A DNA stretch of 64,000 bases from Triticum aestivum (lineage: Eukaryota; Streptophyta; Magnoliopsida; Poales; Poaceae), in NCBI RefSeq assembly GCF_018294505.1, contig NC_057807.1, positions 134,666,879 through 134,730,878 of the forward strand. Reading direction: 5' to 3'. Positions 34,895-45,163 of the stretch are shown here, piece by piece; within the stretch, counting starts at the first letter, position 1, and the number at the start of each line of letters is the position of its first letter. The notes below the pieces were generated by a model. The model was not told the origin of the DNA. It was given only the letters and a program-made list of their open reading frames with translations, and ran no database searches. The position numbers and the translations under genes were made by a program.

Positions 34895-35419
34895 TGATGA
34901 AGTCATGTACCTAGGGTAGGGTCACAGACCTGTCTTAAGTACCCTTCCCAAGGACACCCTCAGAAGAAGCTGCCTTCCAGTCGACCAAGAGAGACTTCAC
35001 TCGACGGACTCGAAGGACTCGACCATGAAGACTCACTCGACTACCAGGAGATCAAGAGCCACTCTGCATCCAAACGGTCTGTAATTAAGTAGTCTTTATG
35101 GCATTTAGGACACTTTATGTAAGACGTTACCAGTAACGCCTAGCCTTAATGTACTTTAAACCCTGCATAACTGAGGGCCGGAGGGGTCTGGCAGACACTA
35201 TATAAGCCACCCCCCTCCTCAGTGTAAAGGGTTTGCACCCCTGTAATCTATACACACATAATCCAGTCGGCCGCCTCCGGGCACCGAGACGTAGGGCTGT
35301 TACTTCCTCCGAGAAGGGCCTGAACTCGTACATCCTTTGTCTTCACAACTGCTCCATAGCTAGGATCTTGCCTCTCCATACCTACCCCCCATTCTACTGT
35401 CAGACTTGGAACCACGACA
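34895..35419 (+). repeat. Tat Gypsy 3' LTR
   Basis: About 525 bp, TGATGAAGTC to CACGACA, with TATATAAG near 35199. Its last 294 bp pair with 7564-7857. The exact start could be 34895 or 34898. Confidence 0.85.
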
Positions 35420-36600
35420 ACGACTACTTTGTTAGACTCAAATACTAATTTAAACCCTTCTTTACATAGAAGGGAGCCACTAACAAGATTCTTCTTGATG
35501 GCGGGGACATGTTGCACGTTCTTCAGTTGCACGATCTTTCCCGAAGTAAACTTCAGATCTGCCGTGCCTACACCATGAATAGAAGCATGCGGGCCGTTCC
35601 CCATCAGGACGGAACAATCTCGTGCGACCTGGTAAGAAGAAAACAAAGACACATCAGCACACACATGAATATTGGCCCTAGTGTCAACCCACCAATCGAT
35701 GGACTGATAAACTAAAAGTATGGCAAAAAGATTACCATACCCTGATGCCCCATCGTTGTTGCTCAGAGTGACATTGACAGACCTGGCGTCCTGTCCTGAC
35801 TTCTTGTACTTGTTTGGGCACTTGTTTGCCCAATGTTCCTCTGAACCACAAGTAAAGCAGCCATCTCTCCTTTTGTCTTTCTTCTTACCCTTCTTCCTAA
35901 AGGTAGTATTCTTCTAGACAGAGTTCTTTCCCTTGAACTTGTGGAAGTTCTTTTGCATCACATTGGCGCTAGAAGAACCATCTGCCCCTTTCACGTGTGA
36001 GTCCTTTGCTCTCAAGTTCTACTCAACACTTAGATCACCAATGATATCCTCTACAGAGAATACACGTCTCAAGTGTTTGAGAGAAGTAGCAAAGTTTCTC
36101 CATCCAGGAGGGAGTTTTGCAATAATGCAACCGGCGACAAATTTGTCCGGTAACTCACACTTCAGGAGCTCCAGCTCCTTAGCGATGCATTGTATCTCAT
36201 GGGCCTGGTCCAATACAGAACGGTTATCAACCGTTTTGTAATCATGGAACTGCTCCATAGCATACAACTCGCTTCCAGCATCGGTTGCGCTGAACTTAGC
36301 TTCGAGCGCATCCCACAAATTATTGGCAACACGCATATGGAGATACGCGTCGACTAGCTTGTCTCCAACCATAGTAAGAACATCTTCGACAAAGATGGTG
36401 GTTGCCTCCCTAAACGCATTCTCTTGTTCAGGAGGAATCGTTACCATGGGAGACACACCACCAACCCAGAACACGTTCATTGATGTGAGCCACAAGGTAG
36501 TCCTCTTCTGCCAACGCTTAAAATGCGTCCTAGTAAACTTTTCTGGTTTCAGAGTAGCGGCGAAGCCATGAGTTGAAAAGTGCCTAAAATAAGGTTTTTG
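35420..36600 (-). pseudogene. Minus-strand Ty1-copia gag and protease fragment
   Basis: Read leftwards from about 36600: a gag core with HFKRWQKRTTLWL, NLWDALEAKF, LLKCELPDKFVAG and LPPGWRNFATSLKH (open 36600-36019), a CCHC knuckle CFTCGSEEHWANKC near 35862-35816, then the protease region WWVDTRANIHVC near 35690 and HVPAIKKNLVSGSLL near 35510. The protease motif should be D-T-G; here it is D-T-R (GGG to AGG), which would inactivate it. Stops lie at several places (36018, about 35905). The frame is cut at 35420 by the Tat Gypsy; pol must lie left of the window. An AG just before GCACTTTTCAACTC (near 36598) resembles a splice acceptor for gag. Confidence 0.85.
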
Positions 36601-37288
36601 GATTGTTGAAAATATTAGCACTTTCTCGATTAATCTAATCCACGAGTAAACGGTAAACATGGCAAATACGATATGCATCTCATACCGATACCTAAGCATG
36701 TGAGCATGTACAATACATAGAACCGAAACATCTATGAACAACATATATACGGCTAGCACATGAATGAGCAAATAGGGGATGAACGAGTCAATACCCTCCG
36801 GTTGGCTAGGCCAACGCGACGGTGGCGGAAGCTATGGAGTCGATGCAGGGGAAGTAGTGGAAGCAGAGGCGATCGGTGAAGGGGATGGATCAGGAGCAGT
36901 CGCGTCGAGACGCTTCCCAAAAATCTTATTACCGTTCTCCCGGGCAGAATCTCGAACGACAGGGTTCCGGAGGCACCTGCTCTCCCGACCAACCATGCAC
37001 GCAATCATCGGGATGGGATCGCCAGAAGCAGTGCGAGCGCGCGCGTCGTCACGAGGCGAGGCAAGGCGGGCGGCGGCGGAGGAGGAACGCGCGTGTACAT
37101 CTCCTATTCCCAAGCTCCCAGTAGCAAGTGATGGAGCAACCCTTATAAAGAGGTCTCACTCTTCTTACTGTAGCAGTATGGTACTAAACTCCCCACACTT
37201 CCCACCACTTGCGTACACATGCATGGACCTTAGAGATCAACTAGGGATTATTGTCTTATATGGGCCTAAGCCCATCCATAATCCATCA
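36601..37288 (-). mobile_element. Leader and probable 5' LTR of the minus-strand copia
   Basis: Non-coding sequence in line with the copia gag. On the minus strand a probable LTR starts at 37288 (TGATGGATTATGG), contains TTTATAAGG near 37150 and passes into a GC-rich leader (37110-36780). The family resembles wheat copia LTRs that begin TGTTGGATTATGG, by memory. I could not fix the LTR end or the primer-binding site. The ORF at 36832-37113 may be a first exon or chance. Confidence 0.45.
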
Positions 37289-37494
37289 GTTAGTTCGTGC
37301 ATGTGGGTGCTGACGGAGTAGTGCGTGAGTGGTACAATATTAGGGCCAGCTTGTTGCTCGGTTGTGCATGCGTGAGGCTATATAAGATGTGTGTGTGGTG
37401 TGTCCACAGATTGACGAGGAGTAGTAGCTACGAGAAACAATGTAGTCTTCAGTGGTCTCTCGTGTGGGTGTGCCCGTGGTGGTTGTTGGAGCTG
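37289..37494. other. Unassigned sequence
   Basis: No conserved frame. A CTATATAAG motif near 37378 reads on the plus strand. It may be remnant of either the copia flank or the protease relic. Confidence 0.3.
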
Positions 37495-37841
37495 CGGGCC
37501 TCCGAAGAATAGTGTTGGAGTTCTCTGTCGGAGCCCTCGATGAGGACACTCACAGGCTGGCGGGCGACGGTGATGATGAGGGCTCGCTTGTCGTTGGCGG
37601 CCACACGCTCGAAGCTGGCGACGAAGACCGCCTTCAGGCAGGCGGCATAGTGGGCATTGTCGCTAGGCCCCCACCTTAATTTTTCTATTGAGCGACGCGT
37701 GGGGGGGGGTGGGGGCTGAACTTTTTATTGATTTTATCTGTCACAGGGGGGGAAGTTACACAATGGAGGAGAGAGTTCATTTTACGTTGTTAGGCTAAAC
37801 CCTCCGAACATCAACTAATTACTGGCCCGACCTGTCGCCAT
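37495..37841 (-). pseudogene. Papain-type cysteine protease relic
   Basis: On the minus strand 37650-37495 translates to a piece resembling the middle of plant C1A proteases: a SFERVAANDKRAL segment (family pattern GYEDVPANDEAAL), then ARQPVSVLIEGS and LQHYSSE (family pattern ANQPVSVAI-G-, FQFYSGG). A Met-initiated start with a typical plant leader lies at 37841, but its frame ends after eight codons and the catalytic Cys region expected between is missing. The His and Asn active-site segments that should follow are also missing. I infer a gene reduced by internal deletions. The match is by eye only. Confidence 0.45.
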
Positions 37842-37912
37842 GGTGGTGGTGGTTGATGAGCTAGGATGCTCTGTTCGTGTGTGACTGTTGCTAGGCTTTG
37901 GCAGTGGCGCCG

Positions 37913-37921
37913 GTATTTATA
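37913..37921 (-). promoter_or_regulatory. TATA box of the relic gene
   Basis: TATAAATAC on the minus strand, about 75 bp upstream of the ATG at 37839-37841, followed by a leader with CATCAACCACCACCACC directly before the ATG. This is a textbook plant promoter-leader layout. Confidence 0.55.
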
Positions 37922-37929
37922 GTAGGCCG

Positions 37930-38583
37930 ACCGGAGAAGAACAGGGCACTACACTGACGGTAGTAGCTAGGGAGGGATGGTTAGCAACTTGTGAGCGATC
38001 GAGCTAGCCCTTGGATCGCTCGCTCGATATATATGGACCCTGATAATTGTCACACGTATGGCATGAAGCAATTCCGGCCCTGACATTTTTTCATGGTAAC
38101 TTTAGTTGAAAGAGGATGGCAACTTTCTGTTTGGATGGCAAATTTTAATTTTTTTTGTTTGGATGACAACCTTAGTGTAAATAATGTCAGGACGATGTTA
38201 CTCCGTGCCACATGTGTGAGACTTTTTTGATAAAGGACGACTTTATTATCTTAAAATGTAGCATCAAGGGGATACAAAGCATTATGAGTAACATCCGGTC
38301 TTTGCATAACTAAGATGCACACGCTGAGATATTTAGACCAGAGTAGTCACCTGACGATGGCGGACGGAGGATCGGAGGGCGGAGGCCCGGCCGGCGTGGC
38401 ATGGATGGATGGAAAGCTGAAAGGCACGCGGGCCTTTCTTTTCTCTCATCTTTGGCGTGAGATCGAACGGCACGCTAATTACTTTTCATGTTGAGTGGAA
38501 ATCGGAAAACGGACACGACGTGATGATTGTGTAGGAATTCTGTTATCATATTTGTCAACCCTCCCATGATGCGGCTCGCAACC
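37930..38583. other. Intergenic, low-copy-like with short repeats
   Basis: No gene seen. 38090-38190 holds three rough copies of a GGATGGCAACTTT motif of the kind found in small MITE-like elements. 38225-38330 (TTTATTATCTTAAAATGTAGC...) looks like a dispersed Triticeae repeat that I cannot name. The segment continues directly at 43880 if the young copia is removed. Confidence 0.35.
38579..38583. other. Target-site duplication CAACC, left copy
   Basis: Identical to 43875-43879 on the other side of the young copia element. Confidence 0.95.
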
Positions 38584-38711
38584 TGTAAGACAATAAGTTT
38601 TGGGGAACCAGCACAACCCTCTAGGGGTGGCTTATCTCATTATATATAATGATTGTGTTACAATATGTACCATATACGTACATAGGTACAGAAGCTATAC
38701 ATAGTCTAACA
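38584..38711 (-). repeat. 3' LTR of the young copia
   Basis: 128 bp, identical by eye to the other LTR. Bounded by CAACC on the left and the polypurine tract on the right. Confidence 0.95.
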
Positions 38712-38722
38712 CCCTCCCTCAA
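38712..38722 (-). promoter_or_regulatory. Polypurine tract of the young copia
   Basis: The minus strand reads TTGAGGGAGGG directly before the LTR. Confidence 0.85.
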
Positions 38723-38724
38723 TC

Positions 38725-41700
38725 TTAGCCACTTTCTAAAGAACTGAGAAGGGTAAGATTGCGCCTACAAGCCTCAAACTGTGGCAGCGGTAAAGGCTTA
38801 GTGAAGATGTCTGCAAGTTGATCCTTAGATGAGATAAACTTGATCTGGAGTTGCTTCTGTGATACACGTTCCCGTACAAAGTGATAGTCAACTTCAATGT
38901 GTTTCATTCGGGCATGAAATACTGGATTTGCAGAAAGGTATGTAGCACCGATGTTATCACACCAAAGAATAGGAGGCTGTGGTTGAGACAAACCCAACTC
39001 CTGAAGCAAAGACTGCACCCAAATAATCTCTGCAGTAGCATTAGCCACAGCCTTGTACTCAGCTTCAGTACTGCTACGTGACACAGTAGCCTGTTTCCGA
39101 GCACTCCAGGCGATCAAATTAGAGCCAAAGAATACTGCATAACCCCCCATGGATCGCCTGTCATCTGGGCTACCAGCCCAATCTGCATCAGAGAAGGCCG
39201 AAAGGACCCGAGAGGAAGTCGGCCGAATATGCATACCAAATGTCAGGGTGAACTGAACATAACGAAGAATGCGTTTAACAGCAGCCCAATGAGTATCTCT
39301 GGGAGCCTGAAGATACTGACAAACCCTGTTAACAGCATAAGAGATATCTGGTCTCGTGATCGTCAAGTACTGAAGTCCACCAACAATGCTCCTGTACTCT
39401 GTGGCATCCGCAGGAGACAAAAGCTCACCATCAACAGTTGTTATCTTGTCGGTAGACGACATGGGTGTGGTGGTCGGTTTGCACTTCAGCATGCCAGCTC
39501 TCTGTAACAACTCCAAGGAGTACTTCTTCTGCGTAAGGACAAGACCAGTAGCACGAGAAGTGACCTCAACTCCAAGAAAGTAGTGAAGCTTCCCAAGATC
39601 TTTGACCGCAAAATCAGCACCAAGAGAGCAGACAAGAGCATCAGCAGCATACTGAGAAGAGCTGACAAGGATAATATCATCGACATATACCAAAAGATAC
39701 ATAGTGACTTCTGGCTTCTGTAGAAGAAATAACGAAGTGTCAGCAGTAGACGGCACAAACCCATGAGCATGAAGGGCAGAGGCAAGGCGGGCATGCCAGG
39801 CACGAGGAGCTTGCTTCAAACCATATAGTGCTTTGGAAAGACGACAGATATAGTCAGGACGATCAGGATCAGAGAAACCAGACGGCTGTTTCATATAAAC
39901 CTCTTCCTCCAAAAATCCATGTAGAAAAGCATTCTGCACATCAAGTTGATGAAGTGACCAACCACGAGAAACAACAATGGAGAGAAGAAGCCGAATAGTG
40001 GTAGGCTTGATGACAGGACTGAAGGTGTCCTCATAGTCAAGACCATGACGCTGCCGAAAACCGCGAGCAACAAGTCGCGCTTTGTAACGCTCAATAGATC
40101 CATCCGAATGCTTCTTCACTTTGAATACCCATTTTGAGTCAATAACATTTACCCGTGGTGGTGGAGGAACGAGAGTCCATGTCTTGTTACGAAGAAGAGC
40201 ATGAAACTCCTGCTCCATAGCCTCTCGCCAATGTGGAATGCGCAGGGCAGCCTGATATGAGCGAGGCTCAGAAGATGGATCCACAACAGCAGCAGCCAAA
40301 CAAGCAGCCAACCAAGCAACCGTACCATCCTTATGTTCCTTAGGTTTGAAAATGCCACTGCGACTGCGTGTATGTGGTCGGGACACAGGAACCACCGAGG
40401 TCGACGGAGCAGCCTGCAACGGGCTGAAGGACGGCGACGTTGACGAGTCAGCCGGTGACGAGGAGCCAGTCATGGTAGCCTCGGACTCGGTTGGCGAAGA
40501 AGGCCGACCCACCGGCGAAACCGGCAGAGCAGACGAAGCAGCTGGCGACTCCGGCATCACAGACCGGGCCGATGGCGAGCTCGGCATAGTGGGCCGTGGC
40601 GCGGCCGGTGTCGCGGGCCGATCCGCTGATGAAGGCGACGTGAGGACCCGAGCCGCGGGCGAAGACGGCGTGACGGGCCGAGCCGCAGGCGAAGACGGCG
40701 TGACGGGCCGAGCCGCGGGCGACTCGGCGGCCGCTGGCGAAACGGACCGAGCAGTGGAGATGCTCGGCGCGACGGGCTCGTCGGGTGACCATGCATGGGC
40801 ACGCGAATCGATGCCATGCAACATAGGGCGATCGACGTGCCCACCAGAAGACGACGATGATGATGGTGAATCCTCCAACAGCTCCAAACGAGCTCCACGT
40901 CCGGTTCCTGCACCATGGTTAGGTAACAGCAAAGGAGAGTATGCAACATCATCAAATTGGTCAGAAGCAACAGAGGATGAATGCAGGGATGATGGTTCGA
41001 CAGTGGACACAGGAAGGTTGGCAAAGGGAAAAACATGCTCATCAAACACGACGTCCCGAGATATATAGACACGATTAGTGGGAACATGAAGACATTTGTA
41101 ACCTTTATGAAGAGAGCTATAGCCAAGAAAAACACACTTGTTAGAACGAAACTCAAGCTTGCGCTTGTTATATGGACGAAGATGCGGCCAGCAAGCACAC
41201 CCAAATACCTTGAGAAAGGTATAATCAGGTTGTTCATTAAGGAGAACCTCAATGGGAGTCTTCATGTTTAAAACACGAGTAGGAGTACGGTTGATGAGAA
41301 AGCATGCAGTGGTGAAAGCATCACTCCAAAACCGAAACGGAACAGATGCATGGGCCACAAGAGTAAGACCAGCTTCAACAATATGACAATGCTTACGTTC
41401 GACTGAACCATTCTGCTGATGTGTATGTGGACATGCTAAACGATGAGCTATCCCAAGCGACTGAAAGAAAGAGTTGAGGTTGCGATACTCGCCCCCCCAG
41501 TCTGACTGGACATGAACAATTTTGTGCTTGAGAAGACGTTCAACATGTTTTTGAAACTGAACAAAAATATCAAACACATCAGATTTGCGTTTAATAAGGT
41601 AAAGCCAGGTAAAGCGACTATAAGCATCAACGAAACTGATATAGTAATTATGACCACTGACAGAAGTCTGAGCAGGACCCCATACATCTGAAAACACAAG

Positions 41701-42890
41701 TTCTAAAGGATGTTTCACCTCACGACTGGACTCCGAAAAAGGAAGTTGATGACTCTTCCCCTGCTGACAAGCATCACACACTGCTACATCTTTATGACTA
41801 GACAAACTAGGAAGCTCATGACGATGCAAAATATGACGGACAATAGGTGTGGCCGGGTGACCAAGACGAGCATGCCACTGTGACGGAGAGACCCGAACTC
41901 CACTGAAAACACGAGCGACACCAGGATGCTCCAGACGGTAGAGGCCCTGGCACAACCGCCCACTAAGAAGAATGTCCCTCGTGCCCCAATCCTTAATAAA
42001 AAGATCAAAAGGGTGAAATTCACAAAGCACATTATTATCACGTGTGAGTTTAGGAACTGAAAGAAGATTACGGGTCACAGATGGAACTCGAAGAACATTG
42101 CGAAGCTGAAGACTCCTATTGGCATGTCTAGTGAGAAGAGATGCTTGACCAATATGAGAGATGTGCATACCTGCTCCATTGGCGGTGTGGATCTTATCGG
42201 AGCCATGATAGGGTTCACGAGTGTGAAGCTTCCCCATCTCGCTGGTTAGATGCTCTATCGCCCCAGAGTCCATGTACCAGTGTGGATCGATGGAGTAGGA
42301 CTGAGTGTGTCCCTGTTGCTTCTGTGGCGCGGGACGATCAGCCATGGTGACCTGACGGGCATTGTTGCGTGTATCTTTGCCGTCATTGCCAAGACCAAGG
42401 AAGCTTCGCTGGAAGCGCTTATGACACTTGGAGGCCCAGTGCCCATCGCGGCCACAAAGCTGACACACACGTGGACCGCCAGCCCCCGGTAAGGTCGCAG
42501 TAGGTGGGGGGGCCGAGGCGGGCGACAGTGGCAGCCCCAAGGGAGACCGAGGTGATGAAGAAGAGCGGCCACCCTTGGTGGCGGCGTTGGCCGAGAGGGA
42601 GCCAGTGCCCCTGGTGCGGCGAGTCTCGACCCGTTGCTCAGTGAGAAGGAGCCGAGAGAAAACCTCGTGTGCCAGCATGGGTGTCGAGTTGCCCCGCTCG
42701 TTGATGATCTCGACTAAGGCATCATACTCCTCATCAAGACCATTGACAATAAACGAGTTGAACTCGGAGTCGGTGAGGGGTTGTCCAATGGAGGCCAATG
42801 TGTCGGCGAGGCCCTTGACCTTGTTGTAGAACTCAGTGGCAGTGGAGTCAAGCTTCTGACACTCTCCAAGCTGACGACGGAGTGCAGAGA
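38725..42890 (-). CDS. Young copia gag C-terminus and pol (protease, integrase, RT, RNase H)
   Basis: An uninterrupted frame from the frameshift point near 42890 to the stop at 38725, about 1388 codons (the frame stays open to 42975, but the first 28 or so codons there are out of register). Gag CP part, CCHC knuckle [14 protein letters not shown], protease [10 protein letters not shown], pre-integrase HARLGHP...CDACQQGK, integrase acids in [17 protein letters not shown] and [10 protein letters not shown], a Ser/Pro-rich linker, RT with DVQNAFLHG and catalytic YVDDIILV, RNase H with [18 protein letters not shown] and CDNIGA, ending ADIFTKPLP. All catalytic residues looked for are present. Only the gag frameshift stands between this copy and a complete polyprotein. 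Confidence 0.93.
40490..40770 (-). repeat. 30-bp-type repeats in the Ser/Pro linker of the young copia pol
   Basis: GCCGCGGGCGAAGACGGCG-TGACGGGCC units recur in near-perfect and degenerate form and encode [14 protein letters not shown] repeats between integrase and RT. The linker length is probably variable between copies. Confidence 0.7.
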
Positions 42891-43633
42891 CGAGCCTGGG
42901 ACTGCGCTGCAAAGGTGCGCTCAAGGATGGTCCAGGCCTCATGAGACGTCTTCGCGAAGACAACAAGGCCGGCAACTGCCGGCGAGAGCGACCCCTGGAT
43001 GGAGGAGAGGTTCGCCTGGTCCTGCCCCGTCCAGACGCGATGGGCCGGATTGTAGACCGGACCGTGCACGCTGTCTACCAGCGCGGGTGGGCAGGGAAGC
43101 GATCCGTCGACGTAGCCTAGCAGGTAGTGACTCCCCAAGAGCGGGAGAACCTGCGCACGCCAGAAGATGTAGTTGTCGGCGGAGAGCTTGATGGTGATGA
43201 GATGACCGAAGTGAAACGGCGGCGGCGAAGACAATCCCATCGAGGAGGCTGCCTGGGGTGCAAACACCATGAAGGCAGCCGGAGGCACCGAAGCCGATGC
43301 GAGAGGAGGCGGGACCGCAGCCAGGGCGGGCGCCGCAAAGCTCGCGGCCGGGGCGGACGCCGCCAACCCCGCCAGCGGGGCAGTGTGATCCGCTTGCGGC
43401 AGGAGCGGCGGGACGACGCCTGCGGAGTCCGCAGCGGACGGCGGCGCCGCTGTGTGGACCACGAGGTCACACCCAAGCGAGGGCGTCGGCGGCGTGGAGA
43501 AGACGGAGCCGATGCTCCTTGTCCCGATCGGAGCCGGAACAGAGACGGCATCGAGCGGGAGGTTGAGCAGAGCCGCAAGAGAGGCCGGGAGGAAGCCCGC
43601 AGCAGTGAAACCGGTGGTGGCGGCGCTCGACAT
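42891..43633 (-). pseudogene. Young copia gag N-terminal part (frameshifted)
   Basis: ATG at 43631-43633. Ala/Pro-rich N-terminus, then the copia gag core FGHLITIKLSADNYIFWRAQ (residues about 143-162), [15 protein letters not shown] and [17 protein letters not shown]. Just after that the frame must move to reach the [11 protein letters not shown] continuation: the pattern fits loss of two bases near 42890 (CGCGTC expected, CGTC seen). Beyond this the old frame runs only to 42848. Confidence 0.88.
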
Positions 43634-43730
43634 GGCGGCGGCGCGATCGGTGGCGCGGCGGCGGCAGTGAAGGCTGCGGCGGCTGCGGCGGCGGTGCGGG
43701 TATTAGGGTTTAGAAGCGGAAGCGATCGTA

Positions 43731-43746
43731 ACCTAGCATGATACCA
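43731..43746 (-). promoter_or_regulatory. Primer-binding site of the young copia
   Basis: The minus strand reads TGGTATCATGCTAGGT directly next to the LTR. It matches the initiator Met tRNA site at TGGTATCA and then departs from it. Confidence 0.85.
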
Positions 43747-43874
43747 TGTAAGACAATAAGTTTTGGGGAACCAGCACAACCCTCTAGGGGTGGCTTATCT
43801 CATTATATATAATGATTGTGTTACAATATGTACCATATACGTACATAGGTACAGAAGCTATACATAGTCTAACA
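43747..43874 (-). repeat. 5' LTR of the young copia
   Basis: 128 bp, TGTTAG...TTACA in element orientation, with a TATATAA-type A/T stretch in the middle (near 43806). Confidence 0.95.
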
Positions 43875-43879
43875 CAACC
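43875..43879. other. Target-site duplication CAACC, right copy
   Basis: Matches 38579-38583 exactly. Confidence 0.95.
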
Positions 43880-45163
43880 GCGCGCGCCATCATTCCCCGC
43901 TGCCAATCTTTCCGTCGAGCAGGCCGGCACGGCATGGTCCCATGATGGATCGACCCAAGATCAAAGCAAGCAAGCCAAAGCGGCATTACTACGAGCAGGC
44001 ATGGGGTGGAGGGGCGCAAGGGACACAAGAAGGAAACCCAGCAGCATGCAGCAGCGCAGGGCATGATGGGATACCCCTACATCGATTGATTCTCTTTCTC
44101 TCTCTACGGTATTCTTATGATCACTCTTTCCTCAGTGGAAGCCACACTGCCTCCTTCCAAAGCAAAGGTGACGACTTTTGCTCTTGCATTGCATGGGCAA
44201 GCTGCTGCTGCATGCACTGCACTTGCGAGAAAGAAAGGAAGAAAGGTAGATCAAGAAAGTTTTACTTACTACTACAATAGTGTGTGGTATGTTAGTTTTC
44301 TTCCTTTATTCCTTCTTTTATTTTACACTTCTTTTGTTAGCTTTCCTCTCTCTTTTTCCTCTCCCTTTGTAACGTAGTAGTACTTTTTATAGTAATGAAA
44401 ATTTAACCCAGAACTACGATGTGGGCCTAATATAAAAAGATTGAACAAATGGGATCTTCCCGACCAGAGAGCAGTACAAAATAGTGACTCGAGATTTAGC
44501 GTACATTGTAAGAATTGGAAGTTGGTTTAACACTTGTGGTTAAATGGCAAGAACTATTCGCTGAGATGATTATATGGGATCAGAAGCGTTGTTTCACCCA
44601 AGTATATTTTTCGGAAATGATAAATTCTGAATGTTCGGATTTTGACTTTGGTTGACATGCTTAAAATCCAAACTTTCGTGATTTATCGGGGTCCTATTTT
44701 CTTTTAGAATTGTGTTCTTAGGGCTAAAAAGTTAGAAAAGACTTGACTTGTTAATTTGCGGAAAGCCGAACGAACAAAAAAGATGGGGCACCTCGGCCGA
44801 ACTGACTATCCCAAGCCAAGAAGAGGAGCACCGTCGAGGTATTCTACAAAGTCATCAACATCACTTCTCCTCAAGCCAGCGACTCTGACTTCTCTATAGA
44901 CTTCTCCGTAGACTTGACGCACTGATCAATTAAGAAGTGCAAAATATCTTAGTATCAATGAAGTCCATGAGTACAATAGTGTAATCAAGGACTCGAATTG
45001 GTTCAAATGAAGCACCCAAATATCTAACTTAGACCATGCGATGCAACAAGCACATTAATGAAAAATAAATAATCAAACAAGCAAGCTAGTAGAAAAACAA
45101 AACAGTGCTCCTTGACGGCGCTGGTGCAAAGTGCAAACACACACACACACACAATACACGCAC
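43880..45163. other. Intergenic region downstream of the F-box gene
   Basis: No conserved frame, no recognised repeat except a CA run at 45136-45154. It should contain the F-box 3' untranslated region (minus strand, from 45163 leftwards). The composition, balanced with A/T-rich patches, looks low-copy. Confidence 0.4.
45136..45154. repeat. (CA)n microsatellite
   Basis: An uninterrupted CA run just downstream of the F-box stop codon, within its probable 3' untranslated region. A candidate length-variable marker. Confidence 0.85.

Larger units (their letters stand above)
7564..35419 (+). mobile_element. Tat/Retand-lineage Ty3-gypsy element (nest host)
   Basis: A plus-strand Gypsy element whose order is 5' LTR remnant, primer-binding site, gag, protease, RT, RNase H, a second archaeal-type RNase H, integrase, tandem repeats, antisense gene, polypurine tract, 3' LTR. 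The dual RNase H and the antisense ORF downstream of pol are hallmarks of the plant Tat lineage. It is interrupted by Maximus at 10757-25628 and, at its left end, by the Angela element. The gag-pol frame is continuous across the Maximus insertion when one target copy is removed. The 294 bp shared by the two LTRs differ at about 9 positions by eye. The element inserted into a minus-strand copia gag-protease region; ACGAC at 35420-35424 is the right-hand target candidate. Confidence 0.88.
38584..43874 (-). mobile_element. Young short-LTR Ty1-copia (Ale/Retrofit type), complete
   Basis: A 5291-bp element on the minus strand with two 128-bp LTRs (38584-38711 and 43747-43874) that I read as identical, a perfect CAACC duplication, an adjacent primer-binding site and a polypurine tract. 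Gag-pol fills almost the whole interior. The small size, very short LTRs and RT sequence fit the Ale/Retrofit (Hopscotch) lineage. The only lesion seen is one frameshift in gag near 42890. It inserted in the gene island between the protease relic and the F-box gene. Confidence 0.95.

Noticed and set aside
36832..37113. 93-codon minus-strand ORF as an independent gene
   Set aside because: Lies in the leader of the minus-strand copia in line with its gag; at most a first exon of that element.
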